Assembly: GCA_020881915.1 (NCBI GenBank)
Contig: JAJFPB010000006.1
Location: 2,294,001-2,358,000 of the forward strand
Reading direction: 5' to 3'
DNA: 64,000 nucleotides
Source of the DNA: Paramyrothecium sp. XJ0827
Taxonomy: Eukaryota > Ascomycota > Sordariomycetes > Hypocreales > Stachybotryaceae
Shown here: one piece after another, positions 1-11,610 of the stretch
How the letters are laid out: each line of letters opens with the position of its first letter
Numbering within the stretch: the stretch's first letter is position 1
Made by a program: the position numbers and the translations under genes
Notes under the pieces: model-generated
Databases searched by the model: none
Seen by the model: the letters and a program-made list of their open reading frames with translations, nothing else
What the model was told of the DNA's origin: nothing

Positions 1-3000
1 GTGAGATCAAGGCTTTGACGACGGCCTTCTTCAGCGCCAATGCCAGGTCCAGGTTTGACCACGTCTTGTTCTGCCATTCGATCGGGGGCAGCTTGAACAC
101 AAAGTCGTGCACGTCCTCGAAGTTTCGCTGCTCCTTGCCCTTGTAGCTCAGGCAGAGCACCACCGACGGCATCTTGATGTACGCAAAGGTCATGTAGTTG
201 CTCGCGCGGTTGATCATCTTCGTCAGGTCGTCAGACTGCTGCTTGTCGTCCGCGGTGCCCTTGCGCAAAGCAAACCGAGAAGCCTTCTTCGCCTCGCCGG
301 CGGCATCTCGGCCTTCTTTGAGTGACTGGGCTGTAGATGACCGGGGAAGCACGCCTGGTTTCGGACTGCCAATGGCCCGCAGCGAATCGTACGACGACTT
401 CTTGGTAACTGTGGTCTTTCCTGTCCCAGCGGATCGGAATAGTCGGAAGCCGTGCCCGTCACCAGTGTTAATGCTAAGAGCCTTCTTCGAGCCTCGGTCC
501 CCAATCGTGTTGGACGTCAGCGTAGGTCGTAGGCGCAACTCAAGCGAGCCTGCGCGCGTGTTGAAAGAAGAGGAATCCTTGTCGACTGATGGTGTGCTCA
601 GTCTGCTCGTGGAGCTGCTTGCCAGTGAGTCCTCGTCCTCGTCTTCCGGCGGGTAGACGCCCGGTTTGAGCATGGATGTCGGCTCTTTGGTGTTGGTAAA
701 CTTCTCGCCATCCATACCAGGGAAAATGTACTCGAACATACGTTTTCCCACCTCACGCTCGAGTTGTATCTTCATCGGGAACAGATTGACCTCGAACCGA
801 TCCATAACGGGGATACCGGCGATGGCCTCCAGCATGTGCCAATATACTCGTATCATGTCTTTTCGCTCTCCCTCGTTAGCAGAGCCTTTCTCTGGATCAT
901 GGTAAGGGCCAATGATTTCCGGATACGTCGCATCTGGCAGTAAATTAAGTCCGATAATGCTTCCAACCCGGAACAGATTCATGTGAGAGCCGTCAGAGTT
1001 ATCGGTCCGGTCATACTCCATGTCCTTCAACTGAAGCTCCACGAGTGGTTCGTTCGAATCTTGCATGAGATGCCAAACAACGTCACGAACAGCAATGCTC
1101 CACTTGAGCAGTGCATGATTGTCAGAGTTCATGTCGTACCGTCGCTGAGATGTCGTGATTGCTTTCATCATGAAGAACAACTCGTCTTCACACGAGGCCA
1201 GGTCGCGCTCGAGATGCAAGCGATCCTCCCATCCTTTCTTGTCGAGGTACTTGGAGTAGATCTGGAAGTGCGACTTGATCTCCTCCAGCGACCTGATCCT
1301 TTCCTGTAGCTTTTGCACCATCTCTGGAGTTCCGCTCAAATCGCTAAAGTCTGAGGCGAGCATAATCTTCTCGAGTCGCTCACTACGCGTCTTCTCGAGA
1401 GGTTCATTGTACATGAGCAAATCCAGCACGATGACATACATCGCATAGTACTGGGACGAGTTGCAAAGGAGTCGTGCTTGAGGAAACTCGACCCAAAGAT
1501 TGTCCACACGGCTTTCGGCGTTGTTCTCTGCGTTATCGACGTCACCGCCGTCACGGTTGACTTCATCATTGTATTTGAGACGCAGAGTATTGAATTTGTC
1601 GTACCGGAGCATTGCCGAAGTCTTTTGGACAACCCGCTTGAATCCGAAAGGATCAGTCTCGAAGTCGAACATGATCTCCATCGGTACCCAGGGAGGCCAG
1701 GCGGAGCCAACCGGGGCTCCATACTTGCTGCCGGCATACATGGACACGAGGTTCGTCTGGAACCACTTCTGGTGCGTGACGAAGAATTGCGTGCTGTCCA
1801 TGTTGACCAAAAATCGACGTTGCACAAGTCCGCTGACATTGTCCGAGATTCTTTTCTTCTCCATCACCTCCACGACCTTCAGCTCCATTCCCTTCGCGGT
1901 GACCAGAACGACGTGCTTCTTGTTTTTGTCGCTCTGCATCTGGATTTGAGGCGCGATCAGGCGAACATGATAGCTATTTTGGGGAGTGAATTCCTCTGAC
2001 AAGCCGCTGTTAAGATCCTCCATTGAGCCCTCAATAGTACCATCTGCGTTTGTACTAAAGCCCGCAGTCTTGGTCTTGGGTCCCTCGCCAAGGATATTGC
2101 GGATGCGCTCCTCGATATTATTCTCATTCTTCTGCTCAAAGGCGCCCAAATCAGGGGTCGAAGCACTGCGAGCCATACCGGGACCTGGGCCTGCAGGCTT
2201 TTCTTTAGTGCCTTTAGCCTTGTTCCGTTCTTCAATAATATCGAGGATAAACTTGATGGCAGGCCGAGACATGTAGTAGATAAAACCTCTTCGTTGGCTA
2301 ACTTGGTGGATGTATCGTAGGACGATGTTCCGCAGTAGATTATCCCACTTGAGCTGCATATTGTGAACAACGAAGCGGTTGTTGAAGTCACTCTCGAATT
2401 CTGCAGTGGACGGAATATTCAGAGTCTCATGCCTCAAGTCAACCGAGGTATCCGACTCGCGCTTGCTTCCATCGCCATTGAAGACTTGGCTCTCTGTAGG
2501 TGATTTGGTACGCATTTGCTCAAGCATGTGCTCCAGGAACTGCTTCTTTTCGCGTAGTTTTGTGGAATGCTTTCGCAAGGCGTCAAAGTCCCCTAACGCT
2601 TCGATATCCTTTGCATTGCTGCGGATAACTTTAAGCTCCGCCTCGCCCACATCGCGCGCATGCGTCTGCATTTGTGTGCCGAGCTGTTCAAGGCGGGCCT
2701 CAATCAACTGCGCCTGAACCCTCTTCGGGTCGTCATCGTGGCTCATGATGCAGAAGTGGGTAGGCTCGTTTCCAAATGGACTGGTACGAGTTGGATCTCC
2801 CGCAATAATACCTCCAATATCTGTCTGGCGGAAATATGTCAAACGAGGAACGAAGGCGAGCGGTAAGATTTTGGTGTCGGGATGAGGCTCAGTGGGTAGG
2901 ATCCAGTCTAGCTCTACAAAATCGTCCATGTCGATCCAGCTGAAGTCGTTATCAGGGATGGTAAAGCGAGAAAGGTCCGGTTTCTCATCTTGATCAGTGA

Positions 3001-6000
3001 TGAGCGTGTTGAGCGTGCCTTTCTTGATGGCTTCGGTTGTTGTTCCCTTGAGGCTGGCCGAAACGGCGCGAACGTCCGCGCTCGCGAGATCGAGCTGTGC
3101 TGCATGTATCTTGATCCCGGTTGTTCTGCTCTGCGCGTTTTTGCTCTTCACCAATGTGTTGAACTCCTCTCTTCTCTGGTGGAGGTCAAGCATGAAGCTA
3201 TCAAATCGAACCTTTAGGCCGGTCGCCGAGACGGCATTTTCGGAATAGTCCTCGGCATCCTTGTGCTTGTAAATATGGCTCAAAAATAAGGGAGCAAGGA
3301 GGAGATTGTATTTAACAGTCGCCAAGTGTCTTCCAAACTTCTTGCTGTTCTTTTCACGGCCAGGGAATAGACTGCCTTGCCGGATGGGCAGGGACATGGG
3401 CTGCCCAAACAATCCCCACCACGCATAGAAATGAGTGAAGAACCGAGGTGTAAGATGGACAGTGTTATAGCTTCGAGAGGGTTCAGGATTCTCGGCCATC
3501 CATTCTCGATCAACAGGTGCCCTCACAGCAATCGATAAATGAATGTGGCGACTTCTGAAGCCGCGCATAGCATCGTACGGCAAGTCGTTTTCGGATTTGG
3601 CATACCGCGGGTTCTTGAGAACAACCTCGTAGTGTGGTCTGAAATCGAAACTCCTCCGCCCCTCCTCGATTGCGCGTTCGAACATCAAGCCAACCATCCA
3701 TTGTACCTTGCCAGAAAGCTTCATAGCAACCTTCTTGAACAACGCGCCTGATTTAATTGAGTCTTCGCTAAGAAGACTGCCCTTATCGCCTTGACGTCTT
3801 GCGGCTTCCCGAACTTGATGGCTGTAGTCCGGAATTGCAAGAACGTATTCACCACTATCAACAACGATGAATCGCTTCGGGTCGTCTTCACAATTCACCG
3901 TCCAGCGGACATCGTTGCGCCAGCACATCAAGAAACCGGCACCGTTGCCAGTTACCATGTATGGGTCACGAGTGCCCTTGAGTCCCAGGTGCATCTCGCC
4001 GTCACCTTTCCAAGCAATATTAATTCGGGAATGGAAGTTGAGACGAAGCTTGTCCCAAAATCCGACTCTTTCTGAGAGATCGACTTGAGGCTTCGTAAAA
4101 GACTCGATGGCCATCATCATGTCCTGAATTGTAGGCTGATAGCAAGGACCCCAGGTCACTCGAGTAGGAAGAGAAGTGTTTATATCAAAGAACACCTCCG
4201 AGTATGACTTGACGGGGCCTATCGTACGCCGTACCTCGATGGCAAATCCACCTTGATTCGATGCAGTGGCATCAGTGCACTTTGGAGGGACGATGTTCAC
4301 CCTGACTCGCCGTGTCGACTCAACACCTCGAAATTCTTCTGCAATGACGAAATTTGTCTTGATTGAAACAGCGGGGACTCGTGAGGATTGCCCAAGTTTT
4401 AGACATGGAATATGCAGGAGCGGCAATGGATAGTCTCTGAGGCTGACTCGAGCCTCATCCATTTCGATTGAAATGTGCATCGGTACTAGTAGACTGTATT
4501 GCATGTCTCGTGGCATCCCCTTACCGATCTTGTGCAGGAAATCGGGTAGCTCATTGAGCGCAAATGTGGGTTTGTCGATTGTCAGTCGCAAATCGGAAAC
4601 CATTGCGGACACGAGTGCTGGCCTTTCGGGGACATCGAGTACCGTCTCTGTCTCTTCCATGTCATCAGGAAGATGGTTCGGTCCCCAGAAAGCCCCGCGT
4701 AGCTCGTTGACGCTGTCTTTCGCAATTCTGTAAGCACGATCGATCCGTTTCTTCCAGGCTTGCGCATTATACACGTCCAGCTGAAGACGGGCTTCGTTCT
4801 CGGACACTTTCGTGCTTCCATTGATGCCAATCTGCTCCTTGTCTGGGTCATAGCGCGGTACTCTGTCTCGTGTTGGGCCACGTCCTTTTCCATCACGATC
4901 TAGAATGTCAAGGCTGCGGCTTCGGAACCATGAGGTTGGGCCTTCGCTTCGACCTCTGGCATATGCTGAACGGGAGCGTTGCTTGCTACCCCCCTTCTTC
5001 GCGTCTTCCTCTCGGACCTTCTTGGACTTCAATTTGAACGCTTCCTCGCGCGCCAGCCTCTGCATTTGTTCGATACGGCCAGTACGGTAGATCATGCCCA
5101 ATTTCCATTCAAAGGCACCATCCTCAATCTCAAAAAGGAAGTTCCTGGTCCTTATCGAGATCTTGGGTACCTTCTTAGGCCCTTCGGGCCTCTTTTCTAA
5201 GATGTACTCGTTGGTACCAGTCTTAAAGCGATGGTGAAGCTGCTGCACGGACTTGACAACGTTGACAATGTTGTCAGTAATGCGATTGACAATGACCTCG
5301 TGTGGGACACCGAAGCGAATTGCTTCGGAGGAGATATCTATCATCTTCTCGTCGACGTAGGTATTTGAGGAGGTTTTACGCTTCATCTCACGGAGATCGA
5401 GACGCGCGGATTTAACACTAACCATCCTCGCCCAAACGCCTCGCATCCGAGGAGGCTCGACATAGGTCCTGATGAGCCGTGCAGCGAAATATGGTGGAGC
5501 CCAACGATGACGTCCAGTCTCCAACCCGTAAATGTGAAGCATCATCAACGGCTCATGTGGCATTTCTGCCTTGATCTGCACTAGGGCAGCTTTGAAGTCC
5601 ATCGCAGTGAGTTCCGGCGTAATTGTTGATGCATTATTGGATGAAATGATAGCTGGGCTGAGACGATCTGCACTGCCTTGCTGTTGAGCCCTGGGAGCAT
5701 CACGGCCAGTCTTCATAAAAGCTTTTCGGAGCGTCATTGCTGCTACGCCCACCGCGTAATGTCGATACAAAGACCATTGCATGAGAATGGTTCTGACCGA
5801 GGCTTGAATATGGAACATGGGCCCATGACTGTCAGTCGATGCGGCGAAGGCAAGCTCAAGTCGTGGGATGCTGAGGAATGGGTCCACTTCAAACTTTTCG
5901 GCGGCCTCAACAATATGTGCGTCAATGCCACGAGCAGATAGGCTAAGGCGGCGCCCGTCGCCTACGTTTTGGGGCTTCTTCTTCATTCTCGGGGTCCCTG

Positions 6001-8200
6001 GGGTTGGAGATGGGGGTATATCAGAATCAGACTGAGTGACCGAACGACTCGAGGCGCGGCCCCTGCCAAGCCGTCGCTGAAGGCCATCGAGTCTAGTGGC
6101 GCGATATTCAGCAGAGAGCGTGTCTAAGTGCACCGAAATCCCGCGCGTATCATCCGATATGTCTTCGTCGATACCCGCGACTTCGACATTAAAGTCTGTG
6201 GCCTCAATTTGGTAACGAGAGAGCCAGCTAGGCATAGATCGAAGGAAGTTCTTTTCCTTGACGGTCTTGGAAATGACTCTTTTGTCTGGCTCGACATCGA
6301 TGCGGAGCTCGCGCACGATCTGGCGAAGACCATCCGTTATTTCTGGTCGTACCATGCTGATATAAAATGACTGGATATTGCCTGAGCAATCCACCGAGAC
6401 GTCAGGGCGGGCGGTCAACTGCATCTTCATGTCGAAGGATTCTGTGGTGATCAAGTTAAAACGTTCATCTGATATTGTCTGATAGTAGAGATTATGCGAC
6501 TGAAGGCGAAATGCGGCATCGAGAGAGTAATGTAAATCCTCGACCACGGAGTGGGATGACTCCATATCGAGTGAAACGGAGGATATGGAAGAAATGATCA
6601 AGTCGAAGTCGTCTGGATCGTCCGTTTTTTGCAAAGGTTTCAACTTGATACGGATAACAGGTTCGTGCATTGAGAACTTGATGCTCGCTTTCGGCAGAAG
6701 CCGAGAAATGAGGCGGTGATGCTTCTCTTGTTGTGCCTTGGGAGCTTTCGGTTTGGGTTGCAACAAGGCAATGATAAGTGGCAGATGTCGGGGATCGAGA
6801 TCAACGGAAGGCGATGTGACAACAGAGTTGGCAAACAGGATATTTGCGTTCTTCTCAGCGACACTTCCGGTGGATGACAGCTCAACCGTCTTCGACGGTA
6901 AGGTTGTTCTGACAGTTGTGGTCGCCATTGGTATATACACGAGTCGCTCAGGCGTCCCATGGCCATCGTCAACCCCGATCGAGATGGACAATGCGGCGGC
7001 CAATGCCTCATGAGCGATCACATTGGACGGAAAATACATGCGGTGAGCTGGGGACTTCGGATCGAGCCGATGAAGGTCCACGCCGACCTCCTTCATGCTA
7101 GCACTGAGAAGGATAGGGGCGGCCGCCGGCCTGATCGTGTCGACTCTCTTTGTGAGGCCCACGGTGCTGACCGCGAACTGGACCTCCTTGATGCCGCGCA
7201 GAAGGGAGCTGAAGAACTCCTTGGAATCGGAGACTGTTCGCATCAAGTTTTCGCTTGTGCTTCCAGGCTCATGCACCTCCTGCGCGACATTTCCGAGAAA
7301 GATGTCCAGTGGCTCGTCGGTCTCGGCCGGCTTGTGGTCCCGCCGACATTCTCGAAAGCGAGTAAGACAAAGATGTAGGTCATCGTACGGTACGTGGACA
7401 CGGCCGAGCTTCAGAGCCACAGTCGCATCACGAAGTCCCTCGCGCGACTCGTACAAAAACCCGTGCACATTCAACTGCACATGATCCAACATTTCCATGG
7501 ATTCACTGCCCTCCGCCATGAACATGACGCTGCGCATCGTCATGATCCATTCGGCCTGTCGCTCGCGCTTTCGAGTGGTCGCTCTTTGGAAGAAAAGGCG
7601 GGCGCGGTCGACCATTTTGCTCCGTGTATCGACTGCTATCGTGAAGCTTCCGACCTGGACGTTGCCGACGTCCACGACATTGACGGCCGAGTTTGTCACC
7701 ACCATGTCGACCATGCGCAGCCACTTTACTTTTCCGTGTAGCTTTTTAATCTTCTCCTTGACTTTTGTCATCTGCTTCCACGTCTCGCTTCGTTGCGTCG
7801 AATGTGACTGTCGACTAGAGGAGCGCTTCGCGGCAGATGCTTGGAGCTTCGATGGGTCGCCATCTTTCTCAGCAGAAACAAGCCCGTTGTCTTCTGAGCT
7901 GACCTTGGCATTTTTGGCGCCTTCGAGCTCGCGGATGTCCAGCGTCACTACCACTTCGTTCAACACAATACTGAGCCATGTCGGCTGGGAGAAAGTCGGC
8001 CGGTGGATGTTGAGCCCGAGGCTTCGTATCTCGACGGTGCAGCCATCTCGAGGGGTGTAGGCAAGACGGCGCAATGAGAAGTAGCCGATTCTTTGAATCG
8101 AGATACCGGTAATGATGCGCAAGATTGCGAAGAGTACGAAGGACGAGAGGTACACCAACACGACGACTCCGAAGAGAAACGTCGGACTCGGGAGAGCCAT
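1..8200 (-). CDS. FMP27: Fmp27/Hobbit-type bridge-like lipid transfer protein (C-terminus outside window)
   Basis: One uninterrupted frame of 2733 codons starts at the ATG at 8200 and runs off the left edge, with no intron needed. Residues about 8-30 form a hydrophobic anchor (FLFGVVVLVYLSSFVLF). The family's namesake motifs are visible: GFWDK at residues 1380-1384 (4049-4063) and WPPW at 2168-2171 (1688-1699). A charged coiled-coil-like stretch lies around residues 1815-1905 and a Ser-rich linker near residues 2510-2620. Known of the family: Fmp27 (Hob1), KIAA0100/BLTP2 and plant SABRE are ER-anchored rods of repeating beta-groove modules that move lipids at ER-plasma membrane contacts. Yeast Fmp27 is about 2.6 thousand residues, so probably only a few hundred residues or fewer are missing here. 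The ER anchor and lipid role are inferred from family. The family assignment is near certain. Confidence 0.96.
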   Translation of the reverse strand, partial: MALPSPTFLFGVVVLVYLSSFVLFAILRIITGISIQRIGYFSLRRLAYTPRDGCTVEIRSLGLNIHRPTFSQPTWLSIVLNEVVVTLDIRELEGAKNAKVSSEDNGLVSAEKDGDPSKLQASAAKRSSSRQSHSTQRSETWKQMTKVKEKIKKLHGKVKWLRMVDMVVTNSAVNVVDVGNVQVGSFTIAVDTRSKMVDRARLFFQRATTRKRERQAEWIMTMRSVMFMAEGSESMEMLDHVQLNVHGFLYESREGLRDATVALKLGRVHVPYDDLHLCLTRFRECRRDHKPAETDEPLDIFLGNVAQEVHEPGSTSENLMRTVSDSKEFFSSLLRGIKEVQFAVSTVGLTKRVDTIRPAAAPILLSASMKEVGVDLHRLDPKSPAHRMYFPSNVIAHEALAAALSISIGVDDGHGTPERLVYIPMATTTVRTTLPSKTVELSSTGSVAEKNANILFANSVVTSPSVDLDPRHLPLIIALLQPKPKAPKAQQEKHHRLISRLLPKASIKFSMHEPVIRIKLKPLQKTDDPDDFDLIISSISSVSLDMESSHSVVEDLHYSLDAAFRLQSHNLYYQTISDERFNLITTESFDMKMQLTARPDVSVDCSGNIQSFYISMVRPEITDGLRQIVRELRIDVEPDKRVISKTVKEKNFLRSMPSWLSRYQIEATDFNVEVAGIDEDISDDTRGISVHLDTLSAEYRATRLDGLQRRLGRGRASSRSVTQSDSDIPPSPTPGTPRMKKKPQNVGDGRRLSLSARGIDAHIVEAAEKFEVDPFLSIPRLELAFAASTDSHGPMFHIQASVRTILMQWSLYRHYAVGVAAMTLRKAFMKTGRDAPRAQQQGSADRLSPAIISSNNASTITPELTAMDFKAALVQIKAEMPHEPLMMLHIYGLETGRHRWAPPYFAARLIRTYVEPPRMRGVWARMVSVKSARLDLREMKRKTSSNTYVDEKMIDISSEAIRFGVPHEVIVNRITDNIVNVVKSVQQLHHRFKTGTNEYILEKRPEGPKKVPKISIRTRNFLFEIEDGAFEWKLGMIYRTGRIEQMQRLAREEAFKLKSKKVREEDAKKGGSKQRSRSAYARGRSEGPTSWFRSRSLDILDRDGKGRGPTRDRVPRYDPDKEQIGINGSTKVSENEARLQLDVYNAQAWKKRIDRAYRIAKDSVNELRGAFWGPNHLPDDMEETETVLDVPERPALVSAMVSDLRLTIDKPTFALNELPDFLHKIGKGMPRDMQYSLLVPMHISIEMDEARVSLRDYPLPLLHIPCLKLGQSSRVPAVSIKTNFVIAEEFRGVESTRRVRVNIVPPKCTDATASNQGGFAIEVRRTIGPVKSYSEVFFDINTSLPTRVTWGPCYQPTIQDMMMAIESFTKPQVDLSERVGFWDKLRLNFHSRINIAWKGDGEMHLGLKGTRDPYMVTGNGAGFLMCWRNDVRWTVNCEDDPKRFIVVDSGEYVLAIPDYSHQVREAARRQGDKGSLLSEDSIKSGALFKKVAMKLSGKVQWMVGLMFERAIEEGRRSFDFRPHYEVVLKNPRYAKSENDLPYDAMRGFRSRHIHLSIAVRAPVDREWMAENPEPSRSYNTVHLTPRFFTHFYAWWGLFGQPMSLPIRQGSLFPGREKNSKKFGRHLATVKYNLLLAPLFLSHIYKHKDAEDYSENAVSATGLKVRFDSFMLDLHQRREEFNTLVKSKNAQSRTTGIKIHAAQLDLASADVRAVSASLKGTTTEAIKKGTLNTLITDQDEKPDLSRFTIPDNDFSWIDMDDFVELDWILPTEPHPDTKILPLAFVPRLTYFRQTDIGGIIAGDPTRTSPFGNEPTHFCIMSHDDDPKRVQAQLIEARLEQLGTQMQTHARDVGEAELKVIRSNAKDIEALGDFDALRKHSTKLREKKQFLEHMLEQMRTKSPTESQVFNGDGSKRESDTSVDLRHETLNIPSTAEFESDFNNRFVVHNMQLKWDNLLRNIVLRYIHQVSQRRGFIYYMSRPAIKFILDIIEERNKAKGTKEKPAGPGPGMARSASTPDLGAFEQKNENNIEERIRNILGEGPKTKTAGFSTNADGTIEGSMEDLNSGLSEEFTPQNSYHVRLIAPQIQMQSDKNKKHVVLVTAKGMELKVVEVMEKKRISDNVSGLVQRRFLVNMDSTQFFVTHQKWFQTNLVSMYAGSKYGAPVGSAWPPWVPMEIMFDFETDPFGFKRVVQKTSAMLRYDKFNTLRLKYNDEVNRDGGDVDNAENNAESRVDNLWVEFPQARLLCNSSQYYAMYVIVLDLLMYNEPLEKTRSERLEKIMLASDFSDLSGTPEMVQKLQERIRSLEEIKSHFQIYSKYLDKKGWEDRLHLERDLASCEDELFFMMKAITTSQRRYDMNSDNHALLKWSIAVRDVVWHLMQDSNEPLVELQLKDMEYDRTDNSDGSHMNLFRVGSIIGLNLLPDATYPEIIGPYHDPEKGSANEGERKDMIRVYWHMLEAIAGIPVMDRFEVNLFPMKIQLEREVGKRMFEYIFPGMDGEKFTNTKEPTSMLKPGVYPPEDEDEDSLASSSTSRLSTPSVDKDSSSFNTRAGSLELRLRPTLTSNTIGDRGSKKALSINTGDGHGFRLFRSAGTGKTTVTKKSSYDSLRAIGSPKPGVLPRSSTAQSLKEGRDAAGEAKKASRFALRKGTADDKQQSDDLTKMINRASNYMTFAYIKMPSVVLCLSYKGKEQRNFEDVHDFVFKLPPIEWQNKTWSNLDLALALKKAVVKALIS

Positions 8201-11200
8201 TTTGCTAAGGCTCAAAGGACCCGACGCCAGCTACCTGGTTGCGGATCGCATCCCTATCGAGCAATGCGACAAGTTGTGGATTGCGAGGGGTTCGTTGATG
8301 GCGGTCGTTGGGTGAGCATTATCTCGTGGGGGTCGCTGGTCAGAGTCGCGATTACTCCATTGCAGGAGACGGGGGCTCTCGAACGGGGATTCAGGAATGT
8401 TGAGGGTCGAGGGCTCGTCCGTGTCGCAAGTCGAGTCTGGACTTTGCACACCACAGCTGGTAGCTATGCGGAAGTGACGGAGATCCGCGGCGGGCGCTAA
8501 CTAAGGGACTGCTGGTTCTGGCGCGCGTCTGGAGGCGTCGGGAATGTCACTCGAGATGTATGATGACAGCAGCACTCCGAGAAAGTGGGTAGAGTGATGT
8601 TATTTCCGGCGACCAGGGTTTGTCCTCGCAAGGATGCCGCACCGAACGAGAGCGAGGGCACCCAGAGCTCTCAAGGGCAGTCGCGCTAGCCTTGTTACCT
8701 CACGGCTTTGGTACAAGGGAAAGGAGCCTTATCGCAGGGCGGCTCACGAGTATTGATGGTAGAGTTAAGCGACAAGCCACGAGGAGCTTGGAATGCTAGC
8801 CCTTTCACCATCAAGGCCAGAGTCGCAGACCTCCCACCAAGGTACAGCACTAAAAAAGTACGTACCGACTTCTTCTCCGTGGGGTGATAAGGCCCGCAGC
8901 ACCTTGGAGGCTCTTGGCGTACAGTGTGCACAACCAAAGATTAGGTAGGTAGATAATGGAGCCAATTAAGCAGAGGTAGATTCCTAACGCAGTACCGCCA
9001 ATAGGCCTACCCTACGGTGAGCTATCACTTAGCTTTGTGGCCGTCATCAATCGATGCTGTAACTCCCATAGGAGAAGGAATATCGCAAGAAGAGAAAGAA
9101 TAGGAAGTGTCTGGAGTTTGGTCGGCATCGCTATAGATAGAAAGATTCCCTTAGACAAATCGTCATCGGTTTCGCATGTTTCTGCCGTCGGCATTCATTA
9201 CGCAATAAAATTTACTGTCTTTAGAACTTTCTTATGATTAACAAGTGTATTAGGGGCCAAAGCTGCGCGGGTGGCGCCGCGAAGGTATGAGCAAAGCGGA
9301 GAGCCAGTTGGGCTCTACCTTCTTATTTGACCTTGCGACGCCTAGTGCGACCCGTGACTGTGATGCCTGTTGCGATTTTGTTCCTATTAACAGCAAGTCG
9401 GCGTCTTGACTGACGATTGTCGATAACTGAGCTATTCATAGGAATATGCCTTCGAGACCAAACGTTGACTGATCGACAACGACTCCTCCCACCATGCCTG
9501 GCTCGCCTGACGGTTGCCCTGTCTGGGTTTGTCTCATGATATTGTGTCATTTTCAGAAACTTTTGGTTCCTTCTAGAGCGTCGCTCTTAAATCACAAGGG
9601 TTCACACAGAATGAAGCAGTTCCAGAGGATGAGGCGTGCCATTCGTGATGTCCTGTCCTAAATTCCCGTGAAGCCCTAAATCATCATGTTGACTTTACTT
9701 TACTAATAATATAATAATTACTGCTTTTTTCTTCAAAAGTAAAGCTTATCAGGAGCTCCTTAATAGTATAGATAATTCTCACCTTTGCCATTGCGCCCCT
9801 CGGTTCAAGCCGGCATTTCTGGCAACTGATATACATAATGATGGCAACATTTTTGTCCTCGTGTTCACTGGTGCCAGTGGCCACGGGAAAACCCCCGGGA
9901 TGAACGCTTTCATCTCATACCTCTTTAGTGGATATCTCGAAGACGCTACAATCTGAAATAATGAGATCACAATGGCGCTACCTACTTCCTTCTTATTCCC
10001 TTCCATATTCTTAAAAGTATGAAGTTAGCCTGAACATGCCCCAACCATATTATCAAAAATATCCAGTATCAAAGGTGCCTGAATGAGCAATACCTTATGC
10101 CGCTCTGGCATGAGCCTCGGAGGTCAGAGAGATACTTGAGGCGCTTGGTAACCCGCAATGATCGCACTGTGCTCACAGCGGTCTCCTCGGCCCCACGATG
10201 TCCGCGAGGGCCAGGCAGGGTACGTACCCTCCAACAGCGCTGGCGAGCACGCAGCCTCAGAAAAACTCCCAATTGGGCCCGGGCCAGCCAATCAAGCGCG
10301 CTTCGAGTAGGCTTGTTCGGGGAAACCACCGCACAGAATCGACAAGGCTACATCATTCCCTTTGTATTGAACTGAGAAGGACTAAACGAGCCCATTGAGA
10401 CTGTGAATAGTATTATATAGCTATAAATGTATCTTGTGGAATCCTCAAGATGGGTGCTCGAGCTCCACTTGAGCTCCCACTCTGCCCATTCCGATCGATT
10501 TCTTCTACTCCTACATACAGAGTTCGCCCATCCAAATTATATCGGTAACAAGCGACTGTCTCGTAAAGCGAATACATTCACATACTGCCACCCAATAATT
10601 ATAAACAAACATTTCGATAGCCAGCTTCTGATCAGATGGAAGCAAGCGCAGCGTCGCGGCGAGAATATACAGCACAAGCATTCAAGTGTCGCATTGTCAA
10701 GTTTCAATATATTGACTACTTCCGGTGCCGACTTGAGAAATCCATGGTGTTACGCCGCGGTCGTCTGAGTAAGTGAAATGACGGCAGCAAGGGGAAAGGT
10801 GCTGCTAAATGGTCAGGGAGCAGTACAAGTTAGTATGGTAGAGAGTAAACACAGACCGATCGCTAACAAATGACACGGAAAACTAATCTGTTTAATTTGC
10901 AATCAGGCTAGGCTATGCGTCAAACTGACGACGTTGACCTACGTTATGGACAATAGGTGCTATGAACCTATATTACCTTATTATATGGAAATAGACGCTG
11001 CAACAACTTGCACAAAATGCGAGACCGGATCCTCCAGCCCCACCTACCCCGCGCTTTAATTCAAGGGCAAGAACTTGTTTATTGCTTGTGTGCGTCCATT
11101 TGAGGTTGATGTGTATCCCAAACCGGAGGCCGTGGCATCACACCTGTATGTAAGGCAAGCAAGGGCGCCAGTGCCCCGGCGAGAGTGCCAACCATGGGGT

Positions 11201-11610
11201 CTCAAGTAGAGGTAAGTACCAGAAAGATGAAGGCAAGTATCAAATATCAGGTCAAAAGCATCACTTCAAGTTGTATTCCTCGTGCAGGTGGTTGTAAGCT
11301 AGTCCATCTAAGGATTAGACTTGATCCGGCCTCAATCTCGGCTTAGTGCACTCGCTGCCATTGCGGTTAGGTAGATACTACGTAGTGCGCTCGGACAGAC
11401 CAGTCACAAATGCAAAAGCCGGTGTGACCCCACCGCCGCTTTAACCCAGGGCTGAGTTCGGCGAGCGATCTCGGCCGCAACAGGAAAAAACAATTGCCGA
11501 CGCTTTCCTGTCGGCCTCACAAATTCTACCTCATCAAGAGTCATCCCGGTCCCGTCTCTGCCCTCACCACCTCACCACCCCGTCAATTAGCCTGAGAAGC
11601 ATTCCCCACC
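8201..11610. other. 3.4 kb gene-free stretch between divergent genes
   Basis: This stretch separates the starts of FMP27 (-) and the reductase gene (+). I see no convincing coding frame: the short frames lack family resemblance and splice logic. The core (about 9650-10060) is markedly AT-rich, with runs of TAATAATATAATAATT type. Another AT-rich patch lies around 10400-10425. A TGACTC core (minus strand, about 11536-11542), close to the Gcn4/CPC1 site TGACTCA, lies about 70 bases before the reductase ATG. Its role is only a suggestion. No tRNA or 5S gene was recognised. Confidence 0.6.

Noticed and set aside
7503..8060. 187-codon plus-strand frame opposite the FMP27 N-terminus
   Set aside because: It is antisense to the clear FMP27 coding frame, and its Ser/Thr-rich text is a codon shadow.
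10069..10375. GC-rich overlapping small frames on both strands in the gene-free stretch
   Set aside because: They are short and mutually overlapping, with no motif. They were also checked for tRNA or 5S features and none was found.
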